Of a stretch of 64,000 bases of DNA, positions 51,520-61,924 are shown piece by piece. Position numbers and translations under genes: made by a program. The first letter of the stretch is position 1, and the number at the start of each line of letters is the position of its first letter. The notes under the pieces were generated by a model. It saw nothing but the letters and a program-made list of their open reading frames with translations, ran no database searches and was not told the origin of the DNA. Source of the DNA: Vibrio sp. ES.051. Its GTDB lineage: Bacteria; Pseudomonadota; Gammaproteobacteria; Enterobacterales; Vibrionaceae. The DNA lies in NCBI RefSeq assembly GCF_002563795.1, contig NZ_PDJL01000004.1:310001-374000 (forward strand), given 5' to 3'.

Positions 51520-53307
51520 ATGTCTAAACCACTAGCTATTACGGATGTGGTCCTTCGTGACGCCCATCAATCATTATTTGCTACGCGTATGCGTATTGAG
51601 GATATGCTGCCTATCGCAGCTGAGTTGGATAAGATTGGTTACTGGTCTTTAGAGACTTGGGGGGGAGCAACGTTCGATTCTTGTATTCGATTCCTAGGGG
51701 AAGACCCATGGGAACGCCTGCGAGAACTCAAAAAAGCGATGCCAAATACCCCGATGCAAATGTTACTACGTGGTCAAAATCTTTTAGGATACCGCCATTA
51801 TGCCGACGACGTAGTAGAGAAGTTTGTTGAACGCGCGCATGCTAACGGTATGGACGTATTCCGTATCTTTGATGCGATGAATGATGTCCGAAACTTCCAA
51901 ACCGCCGTTAAAGCTGCCGTTGATGTTGGCGCTCATGCGCAGGGCACGCTGTCTTATACAACGAGTCCAGTGCACAATACCGATACTTGGGTCGACTTGG
52001 CAAAACGCCTTGAAGACCTAGGCTGTCACTCGTTATGCATCAAAGATATGTCAGGCCTACTTAAACCATATGAAGCAGAAGAGCTCATTACGCGTATTAA
52101 AGCTTCTTGTGATGTCCCATTAGCGCTGCACTGTCATGCAACGACAGGTCTTTCAACCGCAACCGCTGTGAAGGCGGTTGAAGCGGGTATCGACGTGCTG
52201 GATACGGCCATTTCTTCAATGAGTTGTACTTATGGACACACACCAACTGAAACAGTGGTAGCAATGCTGCAAGGCACGGCGCGAGATACCAACCTGAAAC
52301 TTGATCAACTAGAGCCAATAGCGACTTATTTCCGTGAGGTACGTAAAAAGTATGCGAAATGGGAAGGGCAACTTAAAGGCGTTGACTCTCGCATTCTGAT
52401 TGCACAAGTGCCGGGGGGCATGTTAACCAACATGGAAGGTCAGCTTAAAGAGCAAGGTGCGGCGGATCGCATTGATGAAGTTTTGCAAGAAATCCCACGC
52501 GTGCGTGAAGACCTAGGCTTTATTCCTCTGGTAACTCCAACTTCACAGATTGTGGGCACTCAAGCAGTAATCAATGTCCTGACAGGGGAGCGCTACAAGA
52601 GCATTACGAAAGAAACGGCAGGTGTGCTGAGAGGGGAATACGGCGCGGCACCAGCGCCATTGAATACTGATCTGCAAGCTAAAATTCTCGACGGTAAAGA
52701 TCCTATCACGTGTCGTCCAGCCGATTTGCTAGAGCCTGAAATGGAAGCGCTGACGGTCGATCTGATGGAAAAAGCGAAATCGGAAGGGATTAAATTGGCG
52801 AGTGAGCGCGTAGATGATGTATTAACCTATGCGCTTTTCCCTCAAGTTGGCCTCAAGTTCCTTAAGAATCGTGACAACCCAGACGCCTTTGAGCCTGCTC
52901 CTGGTGTTGAAGAGGCGAAACCTGCATCAACACCTGTGGCTCAAGTAACCGCAGGAGGCGTAGAAACTTACAGCGTACGTGTTGATGGTCAAGTTTATGA
53001 AGTTGAAGTTGGTCCTCAAGGTGAACTAACCTCTGTCGCTCCTTCTGCTACGCCGGAAAAATCGGTTGCACCTAGCGCATCTTCCAATGCTTTAGCAGAA
53101 GCGGTGCCTGCTCCTCTTGCGGGTAACATCTTCAAAGTGAATGTTCAGCCTGGCGCTGAAGTGGCTGAAGGTGATGTGCTGCTGATCCTTGAAGCGATGA
53201 AGATGGAAACAGAAGTTCGCGCGGCACGTGGTGGTGTTGTGCAGGAATTGAATGTCAAAGAAGGTGATGCTGTGACAGTAGGTGCGCCTCTTCTGAGTCT
53301 AGGATAA
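51520..53307 (+). CDS. oadA: Oxaloacetate decarboxylase alpha subunit (biotin protein)
   Basis: OadA transfers the carboxyl group of oxaloacetate to biotin; OadB then decarboxylates it and pumps Na+ out. The 595-residue protein has the N-terminal carboxyltransferase barrel ([16 protein letters not shown] with metal-binding Asp), a PYC/OADA helical domain, a flexible Ala/Pro/Ser linker and a C-terminal biotinyl domain whose lysine sits in [12 protein letters not shown]. The AAAAGGAG ribosome-binding site is strong. It sits 32 bases after oadG and nine before oadB. Confidence 0.97.
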   Translation: MSKPLAITDVVLRDAHQSLFATRMRIEDMLPIAAELDKIGYWSLETWGGATFDSCIRFLGEDPWERLRELKKAMPNTPMQMLLRGQNLLGYRHYADDVVEKFVERAHANGMDVFRIFDAMNDVRNFQTAVKAAVDVGAHAQGTLSYTTSPVHNTDTWVDLAKRLEDLGCHSLCIKDMSGLLKPYEAEELITRIKASCDVPLALHCHATTGLSTATAVKAVEAGIDVLDTAISSMSCTYGHTPTETVVAMLQGTARDTNLKLDQLEPIATYFREVRKKYAKWEGQLKGVDSRILIAQVPGGMLTNMEGQLKEQGAADRIDEVLQEIPRVREDLGFIPLVTPTSQIVGTQAVINVLTGERYKSITKETAGVLRGEYGAAPAPLNTDLQAKILDGKDPITCRPADLLEPEMEALTVDLMEKAKSEGIKLASERVDDVLTYALFPQVGLKFLKNRDNPDAFEPAPGVEEAKPASTPVAQVTAGGVETYSVRVDGQVYEVEVGPQGELTSVAPSATPEKSVAPSASSNALAEAVPAPLAGNIFKVNVQPGAEVAEGDVLLILEAMKMETEVRAARGGVVQELNVKEGDAVTVGAPLLSLG

Positions 53308-53316
53308 GGGAGTACC

Positions 53317-54447
53317 ATGGACGGATTGATGACCTTATGGTCAGAAACAGGGATCGCTAACTTTGAGTTTGGCCAAATCTGCATGATGCTGGTTGGCTGT
53401 ACGCTGTTGTTTTTGGCGATCCGAAAGGGCTTCGAGCCATTACTTCTGCTGCCTATCGGTTTTGGTGCCATCTTGGCCAACATTCCAAACGCAGGTTTTA
53501 CCGAGCCGGGGGGATTGTTGTACTACGTCTACTATATTGGGATCGAGTCGGGTGTGTTCCCGTTATTGATTTTCATGGGCGTGGGAGCGATGACAGATTT
53601 TGGTGCTTTGATCGCGAACCCGAAAACCTTGTGGTTAGGGGCTGCCGCTCAATTTGGTATCTTCGCCACACTATTTGGTGCGATTTTGCTCAATTATGTA
53701 CCGGGTATGGAGTTCTCGATGGCGGATGCTTCATCGATTGCAATCATTGGTGGTGCAGATGGTCCTACGGCAATTTTCTTGGCCAGTAAGCTCTCACCAG
53801 ATCTGCTGGGTGCGATTGCTGTAGCCGCGTACAGCTACATGGCGTTAGTGCCAATCATTCAGCCGCCAATCATGAAGGCTTTAACCACTAAGGAAGAACG
53901 TGAGATTCAAATGGCGCAGCTGCGTCACGTGGGTAAATGGGAAAAAGTATTGTTCCCGATGGCAGTATTACTCATGACGATTCTTTTCCTACCTTCAGCA
54001 ACGCCTCTTGTCGGTATGTTCTGTTTGGGCAACTTAATGCGTGAAGCGGGGGTGGTCGATCGTCTATCGAAAACCGCACAAAATGAGCTGATCAACATCG
54101 TGACGATCTTCTTGGGCTTAGGGGTTGGCTCGAAGCTGCAAGCGGATCAATTCCTGAACCTCGAAACCTTAGGTATCCTAGGGCTGGGCGCGGTGGCATT
54201 CAGTATTGGTACTGGGACGGGCGTATTGATGGCTAAGCTGCTTAACAAGGTGTCTAAAGAAGACATCAACCCACTGATTGGTGCGGCAGGCGTATCTGCG
54301 GTTCCGATGGCTGCACGTGTGGTGAATAAAGTAGGTTTGCAAGCCAATCCGCAAAACTTCTTGTTGATGCACGCCATGGGGCCAAATGTTGCGGGTGTAC
54401 TTGGTTCAGCGGTCGCTGCTGGTATTTTACTTGCTCTCGTAGGTTAG
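53317..54447 (+). CDS. oadB: Oxaloacetate decarboxylase beta subunit (Na+ pump)
   Basis: OadB is the membrane subunit that decarboxylates carboxybiotin and drives Na+ export, feeding the sodium motive force used by vibrios. The 376-residue protein has about nine hydrophobic segments and the signature [17 protein letters not shown], which contains the aspartate essential for Na+ coupling (Asp203 in Klebsiella). A GGGAG site precedes the ATG. A terminator follows at 54542. Confidence 0.97.
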   Translation: MDGLMTLWSETGIANFEFGQICMMLVGCTLLFLAIRKGFEPLLLLPIGFGAILANIPNAGFTEPGGLLYYVYYIGIESGVFPLLIFMGVGAMTDFGALIANPKTLWLGAAAQFGIFATLFGAILLNYVPGMEFSMADASSIAIIGGADGPTAIFLASKLSPDLLGAIAVAAYSYMALVPIIQPPIMKALTTKEEREIQMAQLRHVGKWEKVLFPMAVLLMTILFLPSATPLVGMFCLGNLMREAGVVDRLSKTAQNELINIVTIFLGLGVGSKLQADQFLNLETLGILGLGAVAFSIGTGTGVLMAKLLNKVSKEDINPLIGAAGVSAVPMAARVVNKVGLQANPQNFLLMHAMGPNVAGVLGSAVAAGILLALVG

Positions 54448-54541
54448 CCAGTAGAGCGATAGTGAGTCATCAATGAAAATGGAATCATCAACCAATTTAC
54501 AAGCCCACAATTAACGTCGCTTAACGAAATGGTTTATAGTC

Positions 54542-54567
54542 AAAGGGATGCTTTCGCATCCCTTTTT
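54542..54567 (+). terminator. Terminator after oadB
   Basis: AAAGGGATGC-TTTC-GCATCCCTTT forms a perfect 10-bp stem followed by TT, 94 bases past oadB and 22 bases before the next start. Confidence 0.82.
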
Positions 54568-54589
54568 GTTTTCTCTCAGGGAATGGTTT

Positions 54590-55540
54590 ATGGAACACAA
54601 ACAGATCGTTATCACCGAATTTGGTGACGCAAATGTACTTGCGATTCAACATACCCCAACACCATCACCCAAATCAGGTGAAGTTTTAGTGAAAGTTGCT
54701 TTCTCAGGTGTTAATCCTATTGATGTTAAAACTCGGGCAGGGCTAGGCTGGGCGGCAGAGCAGAACAAAGGTCATTTACCTTGGGTTCCTGGCTATGATA
54801 TCTCAGGGCAAGTGGTTGCGTGTGGTTACGACGCCTCACGTTTTTCTGTCGGTGATGAAGTGGCGGGCTTTATCGGTTTTCCACTACGTGGTGGCGGTTA
54901 CGGTCAGTATATCTGTGTTCCAGAATCTGAGTTAAGTCATGTCCCTAGCACAGTTACTTTAGAGGCAGCTGCAGTACTACCTCTGGCTGGACAAACTGCC
55001 GCTCAAGCATTAAGTATCGCTAATGTGACAGAAAATGACCGTGTTCTTATTCTTGCTGGCGCTGGAGGCGTAGGACACTTAGCGATACAAATTGCGGTAG
55101 CGGCTAAAGCCGAAGTCTTCACGACCTGTAGTGAGCGAAATTTAGACTATCTCGCCACGCTTGGCGCACACGCAGTGAACTATCAATTTGCCCCAGTGTC
55201 AGAACGTGTTGAAGGCGTAGATGTTCTGATTGATTTAGTGGGGGGAGACGCAGCGCTAGATGCACTTAAGTGCCTAAAAGACAATGCGAGAGTCATTACT
55301 GTGCCAACCATCACCGCTGAGGAGATCTGTGAAAAAGCCAAACTACTGGGCTTTGAGGCGAGCGGCATGTTAGTGGAGCCAGATCCAGCCCTGCTGGATA
55401 CCTTGATATACATGGTCAGCGTCGGTTTGTTAAAAACTGAAGTTCAGCGAGTCTATCCAATGCATGAAGTAAGCGCCGCTCACGAACAAGTTGAATCGGG
55501 GAGGACCAGAGGTAAGGTGCTACTTGATATGACATGCTAG
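54590..55540 (+). CDS. Zinc-independent MDR-family NAD(P)H oxidoreductase (quinone reductase-like)
   Basis: The 316-residue protein is a medium-chain dehydrogenase/reductase of the quinone oxidoreductase type. The N-terminal GroES-like domain (GEVLVKVAFSGVNPIDVKTRAG) is followed by a Rossmann domain with the nucleotide motif AGAGGVGHLAIQIA near residue 155. The zinc-binding cysteines of alcohol dehydrogenases are missing. The start MEHKQIV is preceded by AGGGAATGG; an upstream in-frame ATG lies inside the oad terminator. Substrate and role are unknown. Its last codons overlap the next gene. Confidence 0.85.
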   Translation: MEHKQIVITEFGDANVLAIQHTPTPSPKSGEVLVKVAFSGVNPIDVKTRAGLGWAAEQNKGHLPWVPGYDISGQVVACGYDASRFSVGDEVAGFIGFPLRGGGYGQYICVPESELSHVPSTVTLEAAAVLPLAGQTAAQALSIANVTENDRVLILAGAGGVGHLAIQIAVAAKAEVFTTCSERNLDYLATLGAHAVNYQFAPVSERVEGVDVLIDLVGGDAALDALKCLKDNARVITVPTITAEEICEKAKLLGFEASGMLVEPDPALLDTLIYMVSVGLLKTEVQRVYPMHEVSAAHEQVESGRTRGKVLLDMTC

Positions 55541-55995
55541 AGGCATTTAATACGGGGTTTGAAGATTTAGCGCTTTGGTTTTCTGATTCGGCATTATGGG
55601 TGCTATTCATAACTGGTTTTCTCAGTGCGACCTTACTGCCTGGTGGCTCAGAAGCAGGCCTGATTGCCACACTCTCTTTGAATCAATACGCTATTTCGTC
55701 CATCATTATTGTGGCCACGGTAGGTAATACACTTGGCGGTCTAACGAATTATTGGCTTGGGTTATGGATTCCCAACAAAACTCAAGATGAAAAACACGCA
55801 CATACCGCCTTGAAGTGGTTATCTAAATATGGCTACTGGGGATTGTTCTTTAGCTGGCTTCCTATTATAGGAGACCCGCTGTGTTTAGCGGCTGGGTGGT
55901 TACGAATGAAGTTTCTACCGTGTGTGATTTTAATATTTTTTGGAAAGGCCGTTAGGTACAGTCTACTTGCGGCCATCTATCTCGGATTATTTTAA
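55534..55995 (+). CDS. YqaA family (DedA/VTT-related) membrane protein
   Basis: The 153-residue protein resembles the YqaA family, small relatives of DedA/SNARE-associated membrane proteins. It has an N-terminal hydrophobic segment (LWVLFITGFLSATLLPGGSEA, with the Pro-Gly-Gly typical of the family), a second membrane part around IIIVATVGNTLGGLTNYWLG, and a third with the conserved FFSWLPIIGDPLCLAAGWLR loop. It may act in membrane homeostasis or lipid transport, as DedA proteins do, but this is inference. The start overlaps the upstream reductase gene. Confidence 0.82.
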   Translation: MLEAFNTGFEDLALWFSDSALWVLFITGFLSATLLPGGSEAGLIATLSLNQYAISSIIIVATVGNTLGGLTNYWLGLWIPNKTQDEKHAHTALKWLSKYGYWGLFFSWLPIIGDPLCLAAGWLRMKFLPCVILIFFGKAVRYSLLAAIYLGLF

Positions 55996-56004
55996 GGAAA
56001 GTAC

Positions 56005-58848
56005 ATGAAGATGTTTTGGGCTGGCGCGTGTTCGCTGTTGGTGATCACAGGTTGTGCATCCAATACCCCTGTATCATCATTGCCTGAAGGGGTAACATTC
56101 GTCGAGTCGTCGAAAGCGGAAGAAGGCAAAGTTAAAATCCCATACCAGAAATACAAGCTTGATAATGGCTTAACCGTTATTTTAGCGCCAGAAGACTCTG
56201 ATCCATTAGTACATGTCGATATAACATACCATGTTGGTTCGGCTCGTGAAGAGATCGGGAAATCAGGATTCGCGCACTTCTTTGAACATATGATGTTCCA
56301 AGGGTCAGAGAACGTTGTTGATCAAGAGCATTTCAAAATCATCACGGAAGCGGGGGGAACTTTAAACGGCACCACTAACCGTGACCGCACTAACTACTTT
56401 GAAACCGTACCGGCTAACCAACTAGAAAAAATGTTGTGGTTAGAGTCAGATCGTATGGGCTTTTTGCTTGATGCTGTATCACAACGTAAGTTTGAAATTC
56501 AGCGCTCAACAGTCAAAAACGAGCGTGCCCAACGTTACGACAATCGTCCGTATGGACTGATTTGGGAGCGCATGTCAGAAGCACTGTATCCAGAGGGGCA
56601 TCCGTATTCGTGGCAAACCATTGGTTATGTTGAAGATCTTGACCGTGTTGATGTGAATGATCTCAAAGCGTTTTTCTTGCGTTGGTATGGACCAAACAAT
56701 GCAACCTTAACGATCGGTGGTGAGCTGGACGTTGAACAAACGTTAGAGTGGGTGAACAAATACTTTGGTTCGATCCCGCGTGGTCCAGAGGTGGAAAATG
56801 CGCCGAAACAGCCTGCAAAACTGCAAGAAGACAAATACATCACGCTCGAAGATCGTATTCAACAACCGATGGTCATGATCGCTTGGCCAACAACCTACAA
56901 TGGCGAAGCAAGCCAAGCGTCTCTCGATACGCTATCGGAAGTGCTGGGTGGCGGTACAAACAGCGTGCTCTACCAAGACTTAGTCAAGACTCAAAAAGCG
57001 GTTGATGCTGGTTCATTTCATGATTGTGCTGAGCTTGCGTGTAACTTTTACGTGTACGCAATGGGGGATTCTGGAGACAAAGGCGACCTTTCAAAATTGT
57101 ATGACGAGCTTTTACAGTCACTCAACCAGTTTGCTAAGCAAGGCGTAACGGATGACCGCCTAGAACAGCTGAAAGGCAAAGCGGAAGCGAATGCTATCTT
57201 TGCTCTAGAAAGCGTGAAAGGCAAAGTGACGCAGTTGGCGTCCAATGAGACATTCTTTGGCGATCCTGATCGTCTTGAACAACAGCTTGAGCAGATCCGC
57301 GCGGTTACGCCTGCATCGGTAGAAAAAGCGTATACGGATTTTATCCAAGGTAAGAACAAAGTGACGCTAAGCGTAGTACCAAAAGGAAAAACAGACTTGG
57401 CGGTCAAACCAGCCACCTTTGCGACGCCAGAACGAACGCTGCCAGAATACAAAAAGATCACCGATGACCAGCTAGCTTATCGCCGTGCGACGGACAATTT
57501 CGATCGTTCGGTACAGCCGCCAGTTGGTGAGCCAGTCAAGGCAACCATGCCCGACTTATATGAGATTCATTTCGATAATGGGTCCGAATTATTGGGCGCG
57601 ATAAGTGATGAAACCCCAACGGTGATGCTGCAATTTAGTTTGCCTGCGGGAACGCGTTTTGTTGAAAAGGGTAAAGAAGGTTTGGCACAGCTGACAGCGG
57701 CGATGTTACAAGAAGGGACCACCAAACGCAGTGTCGAAGATATTCAAGCTGAGTTAGATACACTGGGTAGTGTGATCTCTGTAGATGCGACTGGCTATAC
57801 GACCAACATCAGTGTGTCTTCTCTCAAAAAGAATCTCGATCCGACATTGAAGATCGTTGAGGAGATGTTGTTATCACCAGCTTTCAAACAACAAGACTTT
57901 GAGCGCGTAAAAATGCAGGCATTAGAAGGTTTGGTTTACGAACATCAAAATCCAAGCTGGATGGCGTCACAAGCAAGCCGCCAAGTACTTTATGGTGACT
58001 CTGTCTTTGCTCGCCCCAAAGACGGCACACAGGCGAGCGTGAGTGCTTTAACACTGGACGATGTCCGTGAATTTTACGCGCAGCATTACACCCCACAAAG
58101 TGCTCAGATCGTCGTGGTTGGTGATACCAACAAACAAGACATGGAACAGAAGCTCACGTTCTGGAAAAATTGGCAAGACGAAGCCGCCCCGTTGTATGCG
58201 CCGCAAAGTATCGCTGCGTTGGGTGAGCAGAAAATCCACCTTGTTGATAAACCTGGCGCTCCTCAAAGTGTGGTTATGATGGTGCGTCAGGGTGTGCCTT
58301 ACGATGCTACGGGGGAGTTCTATCTGGGGCAGCTTGCTAACTTCAACTTAGCGGGTAACTTCAACAGCCGTATTAACCAAAATCTACGTGAAGACAAGGG
58401 CTACACTTACGGTGCATACGGTTATTTCTCAGGAAATCCAGAAACTGGTTCGGTTGTGTTTACAGCCCAAGTACGTGCTGACTCGACCGTTGCCTCTATC
58501 ATCGAAATGAAAAATGAGTTAAACGAATACGCTTTATCAGGCATGACTGATGCGGAGCTGAAATTTATGCGCCAAGCCGTCGGTCAAAAAGATGCCCTGA
58601 AGTATGAGACGCCAACACAAAAAGCGCAACTTATCAGTGATATTCTGAAGTTCAACCTCGATCAGGATTATTTGCAGCAGAGAAACGCTATCGTAGAAAA
58701 AGTCGATAAGCAGAGCCTGAATGCACTCGCTCAGAAATGGTTTGATCCAAACGACTATCAAATTATTGTTGTTGGTGATGCTAAATCACTACGTCCTCAA
58801 TTAGAAAAGTTGGGGAAAGACGTAGAAGAGCTTGAAATCATTCGATAG
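56005..58848 (+). CDS. M16-family zinc peptidase lipoprotein
   Basis: This 947-residue protein is a fused two-half member of the M16 (pitrilysin/insulinase) family. Residues 1-17 form a lipoprotein signal with lipobox ending ITGC at residue 17, predicting an outer- or inner-membrane anchor in the periplasm. The inverted zinc motif HFFEH is at 91-95, with a downstream NERAQRYDNRPYG segment that should supply the third ligand. The C-terminal half (from about residue 510) is non-catalytic and carries the R/Y-type NFNSRINQNLREDKGYTYGAYG motif. An AAGGAAAG site precedes the ATG. The substrate is unknown. Confidence 0.92.
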   Translation: MKMFWAGACSLLVITGCASNTPVSSLPEGVTFVESSKAEEGKVKIPYQKYKLDNGLTVILAPEDSDPLVHVDITYHVGSAREEIGKSGFAHFFEHMMFQGSENVVDQEHFKIITEAGGTLNGTTNRDRTNYFETVPANQLEKMLWLESDRMGFLLDAVSQRKFEIQRSTVKNERAQRYDNRPYGLIWERMSEALYPEGHPYSWQTIGYVEDLDRVDVNDLKAFFLRWYGPNNATLTIGGELDVEQTLEWVNKYFGSIPRGPEVENAPKQPAKLQEDKYITLEDRIQQPMVMIAWPTTYNGEASQASLDTLSEVLGGGTNSVLYQDLVKTQKAVDAGSFHDCAELACNFYVYAMGDSGDKGDLSKLYDELLQSLNQFAKQGVTDDRLEQLKGKAEANAIFALESVKGKVTQLASNETFFGDPDRLEQQLEQIRAVTPASVEKAYTDFIQGKNKVTLSVVPKGKTDLAVKPATFATPERTLPEYKKITDDQLAYRRATDNFDRSVQPPVGEPVKATMPDLYEIHFDNGSELLGAISDETPTVMLQFSLPAGTRFVEKGKEGLAQLTAAMLQEGTTKRSVEDIQAELDTLGSVISVDATGYTTNISVSSLKKNLDPTLKIVEEMLLSPAFKQQDFERVKMQALEGLVYEHQNPSWMASQASRQVLYGDSVFARPKDGTQASVSALTLDDVREFYAQHYTPQSAQIVVVGDTNKQDMEQKLTFWKNWQDEAAPLYAPQSIAALGEQKIHLVDKPGAPQSVVMMVRQGVPYDATGEFYLGQLANFNLAGNFNSRINQNLREDKGYTYGAYGYFSGNPETGSVVFTAQVRADSTVASIIEMKNELNEYALSGMTDAELKFMRQAVGQKDALKYETPTQKAQLISDILKFNLDQDYLQQRNAIVEKVDKQSLNALAQKWFDPNDYQIIVVGDAKSLRPQLEKLGKDVEELEIIR

Positions 58849-59057
58849 AGTACACATGTATACCAAATCACTTCGAGATGCTGAATCCGGTATTTTGAGG
58901 TTATTTGAACATAATAGCGGAGAGAGTGCTCTCCGCTATTCATCTAGATAAGCGACTTTTAATGGGGCATTTATCTAGGTGAAAAGACTATCAATAACTT
59001 AGCTTTCACTTGCATCGTATAGCAAGTGTCCTGCTCCCAATATAAGCGAACCTCATT
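58849..59057. other. 209-bp gap with two hairpins before gshA
   Basis: It contains a degenerate copy of the dispersed repeat (TACCAAAT...GAGATGC at 58861-58881 and TTTTGAGGTTATTTGA at 58893-58908), a perfect 12-bp stem AATAGCGGAGAG-AGTG-CTCTCCGCTATT at 58913-58940 without a T run, and a second stem CATCTAGATAA/TTATCTAGGTG at about 58941-58981. See the findings. Confidence 0.5.
58913..58940. repeat. Perfect 12-bp hairpin before gshA
   Basis: AATAGCGGAGAG pairs with CTCTCCGCTATT across the loop AGTG. The sequence after it, CATCTAGATAA, has no T run, so it may be a non-canonical terminator for the M16 gene or part of a gshA leader. Confidence 0.6.
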
Positions 59058-60626
59058 TTGACTGATTTTGCTGCGCGACTAAAAAAAGTTGCATCAAACC
59101 CCGAAGTATTTAAGCAGTTTGGACGCGGTGTTGAGCGAGAAACTTTGCGCTATTGTCAGGATGGACATCTAGCGACAACACCTCATCCAAAGGGGTTAGG
59201 TTCAGCGTTCACCAACCAATGGATTACGACGGATTTTTCTGAATCATTGTTAGAATTCATTACTCCAGTGTCACATGAAATTCCAGAATTGATGGCACAA
59301 CTGAAAGATATCCATCACTTCACGCAAACAAAAATGGGTGAAGAAAAGATGTGGCCGCTTTCTATGCCATGTTATGTCGGCTCGGAAGAGGACATTCAGT
59401 TAGCTCAGTATGGCTCTTCGAATGCAGCAAAAATGAAAACCCTGTACCGAGAAGGTCTAAAGCGCCGCTATGGCAGCCTGATGCAAATCATCTCAGGTGT
59501 GCATTTTAACTTCTCGTTCCCTGAAACATTTTGGGATGCGCTTTACGGCGAGCAGGATGAACAAGCCCGCCAAGATACGAAGTCTGATGCCTACTTTGCG
59601 TTGATCCGTAACTACTACCGTTTTGGCTGGATGATTCCATATTTCTTCGGCGCATCGCCAGCGTTATGCGGCTCTTTTATTCAAGGTCGTGAAACCGATC
59701 TGCCATTCGAGAAAATTGGTGGCACTTTGTATTTGCCGAAATCGACGTCTTTGCGTTTGAGCGATCTAGGCTACACGAGTAGTGCGCAAAGCATGCTGAA
59801 AATTGGCTTCAATAATATCGACCAGTATCTTGAAGGTTTAAGTGATGCTATTCGTCATCCATCCGAAGAGTTTGCGAAAATAGGCGTAAAAGTGGACGGG
59901 GAGTACCGTCAGCTTAATTCCAATATTTTACAAATTGAGAACGAGTTATACGCGCCCATTCGTCCAAAACGCGTATCGAAAAGCGGTGAAAAGCCCTCGG
60001 ATGCTCTCAGACGTGCTGGTGTCGAATACATCGAAGTGCGTTCACTTGATGTCAACCCATTCAGCGTCGTTGGCTTAAATGAAGAGCAAGTGCGTTTCCT
60101 TGACCTTTTCCTTACTTGGGCAGCCTTGTCAGACTCTGACCCGATGGATAACTGTGAGTTAGAGTGTTGGCGTGATAACTGGAATAAAGTGATTGTTTCT
60201 GGTCGAGAAAAAGGCTTGATGCTTCAAATTGGCTGCCAAGGTGAGCGCTTATCTTTGCAAAGTTGGGGGCATCGAGTGTTTGGCGAGTTGCGTCAAATCG
60301 CGGTAGAAATGGATGCCGCTGCTGGTGGCACTGATTACCAAGATGTTTGCAATAAACTAGAAACATGGATTGATAACCCTGAGCTGACGATTTCGGGTCA
60401 ATTATTAGATCTAACGAAAGAACTGGGCGGCCTCGGTAAGGTAGGGTGTGCACTTGGCATGAAATACCGTGAGGAAAACCTGGCTCATGCTTACCAGTAT
60501 TATTCACAAGATATGATGGAAACAGAAGTCGCTTTATCAGTAGAAAAACAGAAGCAAGCTGAACAAAACGATACGTTGTCTTTTGACGACTTCCTGGAAG
60601 ATTACTTCGCTTATCTGAAGCAATAA
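59058..60626 (+). CDS. gshA: Glutamate--cysteine ligase
   Basis: GshA joins glutamate and cysteine, the first step of glutathione synthesis. The 522-residue protein has the class I signature: [11 protein letters not shown] near residues 23-33, [15 protein letters not shown], the GVHFNFSFP motif and the late [12 protein letters not shown] block. It starts at a TTG with no strong ribosome-binding site, which suggests low translation; E. coli gshA also uses TTG. It is followed three bases later by the lipoprotein gene. Confidence 0.95.
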   Translation: MTDFAARLKKVASNPEVFKQFGRGVERETLRYCQDGHLATTPHPKGLGSAFTNQWITTDFSESLLEFITPVSHEIPELMAQLKDIHHFTQTKMGEEKMWPLSMPCYVGSEEDIQLAQYGSSNAAKMKTLYREGLKRRYGSLMQIISGVHFNFSFPETFWDALYGEQDEQARQDTKSDAYFALIRNYYRFGWMIPYFFGASPALCGSFIQGRETDLPFEKIGGTLYLPKSTSLRLSDLGYTSSAQSMLKIGFNNIDQYLEGLSDAIRHPSEEFAKIGVKVDGEYRQLNSNILQIENELYAPIRPKRVSKSGEKPSDALRRAGVEYIEVRSLDVNPFSVVGLNEEQVRFLDLFLTWAALSDSDPMDNCELECWRDNWNKVIVSGREKGLMLQIGCQGERLSLQSWGHRVFGELRQIAVEMDAAAGGTDYQDVCNKLETWIDNPELTISGQLLDLTKELGGLGKVGCALGMKYREENLAHAYQYYSQDMMETEVALSVEKQKQAEQNDTLSFDDFLEDYFAYLKQ

Positions 60627-60629
60627 TGT

Positions 60630-61256
60630 ATGGGTAAAAACGGGGTGGGGTTGAACATTAAGAGGTTGGTTGTATCGGTGCTAGGAACTCTTTTGCTTAC
60701 CGGGTGTGCGACGGCGCCGCCAAAGCAACAAGATAACCTATGTGAGATATTTCGAGAGAAATCGGATTGGTATGATGACGCCAAAGATATGGAAGAAAAG
60801 TGGGGGACTCCCATTCATGTTGCCATGGCGATTATCAAACAAGAGAGCAGCTTTCGACATGATGCCAAACCACCCAAAGATTACCTACTTGGGTTCATTC
60901 CTTGGGGGCGTGTAAGCAGTGCTTATGGTTATGCACAAGCCCAAGACCCAGCTTGGGGAGATTTCCAAGATGCAACAGGGCAAGGCGGTTCGCGTACTAA
61001 CTTTGATGACTCTATGATGTTTGTCGGTTGGTATACCCATGAAACGCGCCGCCAGCTTGGCATTTCATTGTGGGACCCATATAACCAGTATCTTGCCTAT
61101 CATGAAGGTAGAGGAGGATATAAGCGTGGTACTTATAAACGAAAGCCAAGCTTAATTAACGTCGCTCGGCGTGTTGAACAAACTGCAAAAACTTATGGCT
61201 GGCAGCTGAAACAATGTCGTCAGGAATTGGAAGACAACAGCAGCTGGTTCTTTTAA
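60630..61256 (+). CDS. Lytic-transglycosylase-like lipoprotein (SLT fold)
   Basis: The 208-residue protein has a lipoprotein signal ending LLTGC at about residues 22-26 and a lysozyme-like domain: the likely catalytic glutamate lies in [16 protein letters not shown] (around residue 72), followed by [14 protein letters not shown] and [11 protein letters not shown], as in SLT-type lytic transglycosylases. It probably acts on peptidoglycan in the periplasm. It lies three bases after gshA and 86 bases before luxS, and is possibly co-transcribed. I do not know a characterised homologue to name. Confidence 0.82.
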   Translation: MGKNGVGLNIKRLVVSVLGTLLLTGCATAPPKQQDNLCEIFREKSDWYDDAKDMEEKWGTPIHVAMAIIKQESSFRHDAKPPKDYLLGFIPWGRVSSAYGYAQAQDPAWGDFQDATGQGGSRTNFDDSMMFVGWYTHETRRQLGISLWDPYNQYLAYHEGRGGYKRGTYKRKPSLINVARRVEQTAKTYGWQLKQCRQELEDNSSWFF

Positions 61257-61341
61257 CCCTAGGTCCGTCAGACTGGCTCTAGGGATGAACGACATAAATC
61301 CAATACCGACAGGGATTGGAATTACAATCAGGAGAGATGTA

Positions 61342-61860
61342 ATGCCTTTACTCGATAGTTTTACCGTGGACCACACTCGCATGAATGCACCAGCAGTACG
61401 AGTGGCGAAAACCATGCAGACCCCAAAAGGGGATACGATTACTGTTTTCGACTTACGCTTTACTGCGCCAAACAAAGACATTCTTTCTGAAAAAGGTATT
61501 CACACCCTAGAGCACCTTTATGCTGGCTTTATGCGCAATCATCTTAACAGCGATTCTGTGGAGATCATCGATATTTCGCCGATGGGTTGCCGCACGGGCT
61601 TTTACATGAGTCTGATTGGCACGCCATCAGAGCAGCAAGTAGCGGATGCTTGGATTGCAGCCATGAAAGACGTGCTTAAAGTCGAGAGCCAGAGCAAGAT
61701 CCCAGAACTGAACGAGTACCAATGTGGTACCGCGGCGATGCATTCACTAGAGGAAGCGCAGCAAATAGCGAAGAACATTCTTGATGCTGGCGTATCTGTT
61801 AATAAAAACGATGCTCTGGCACTGCCAGAATCGATGTTAAAAGAGCTGAGCATCAATTAA
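61342..61860 (+). CDS. luxS: S-ribosylhomocysteine lyase LuxS (AI-2 synthase)
   Basis: LuxS cleaves S-ribosylhomocysteine to homocysteine and DPD, the precursor of the quorum-sensing signal AI-2. The 172-residue protein has the metal-binding HTLEH motif at residues 54-58 and the third ligand cysteine at 128 ([12 protein letters not shown]); the catalytic Cys in MGCRTGFYM is at 83. A GGAG site precedes the ATG; an in-frame ATG 57 bases earlier would add unconserved residues. Vibrios of the Harveyi clade sense AI-2 with LuxPQ. Confidence 0.97.
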   Translation: MPLLDSFTVDHTRMNAPAVRVAKTMQTPKGDTITVFDLRFTAPNKDILSEKGIHTLEHLYAGFMRNHLNSDSVEIIDISPMGCRTGFYMSLIGTPSEQQVADAWIAAMKDVLKVESQSKIPELNEYQCGTAAMHSLEEAQQIAKNILDAGVSVNKNDALALPESMLKELSIN

Positions 61861-61888
61861 GAATATTGAGTCTTATTAAGCGCTAAAT

Positions 61889-61922
61889 AAAAAAGAGCCT
61901 GATGATGTCAGGCTCTTTTTTA
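61889..61922. terminator. Shared terminator of luxS and the CNNM gene
   Basis: AAAAAAGAGCCTGA-TGATG-TCAGGCTCTTTTTT lies between two convergent stop codons and has A and T runs for both directions. Confidence 0.85.
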
Positions 61923-61924
61923 TT

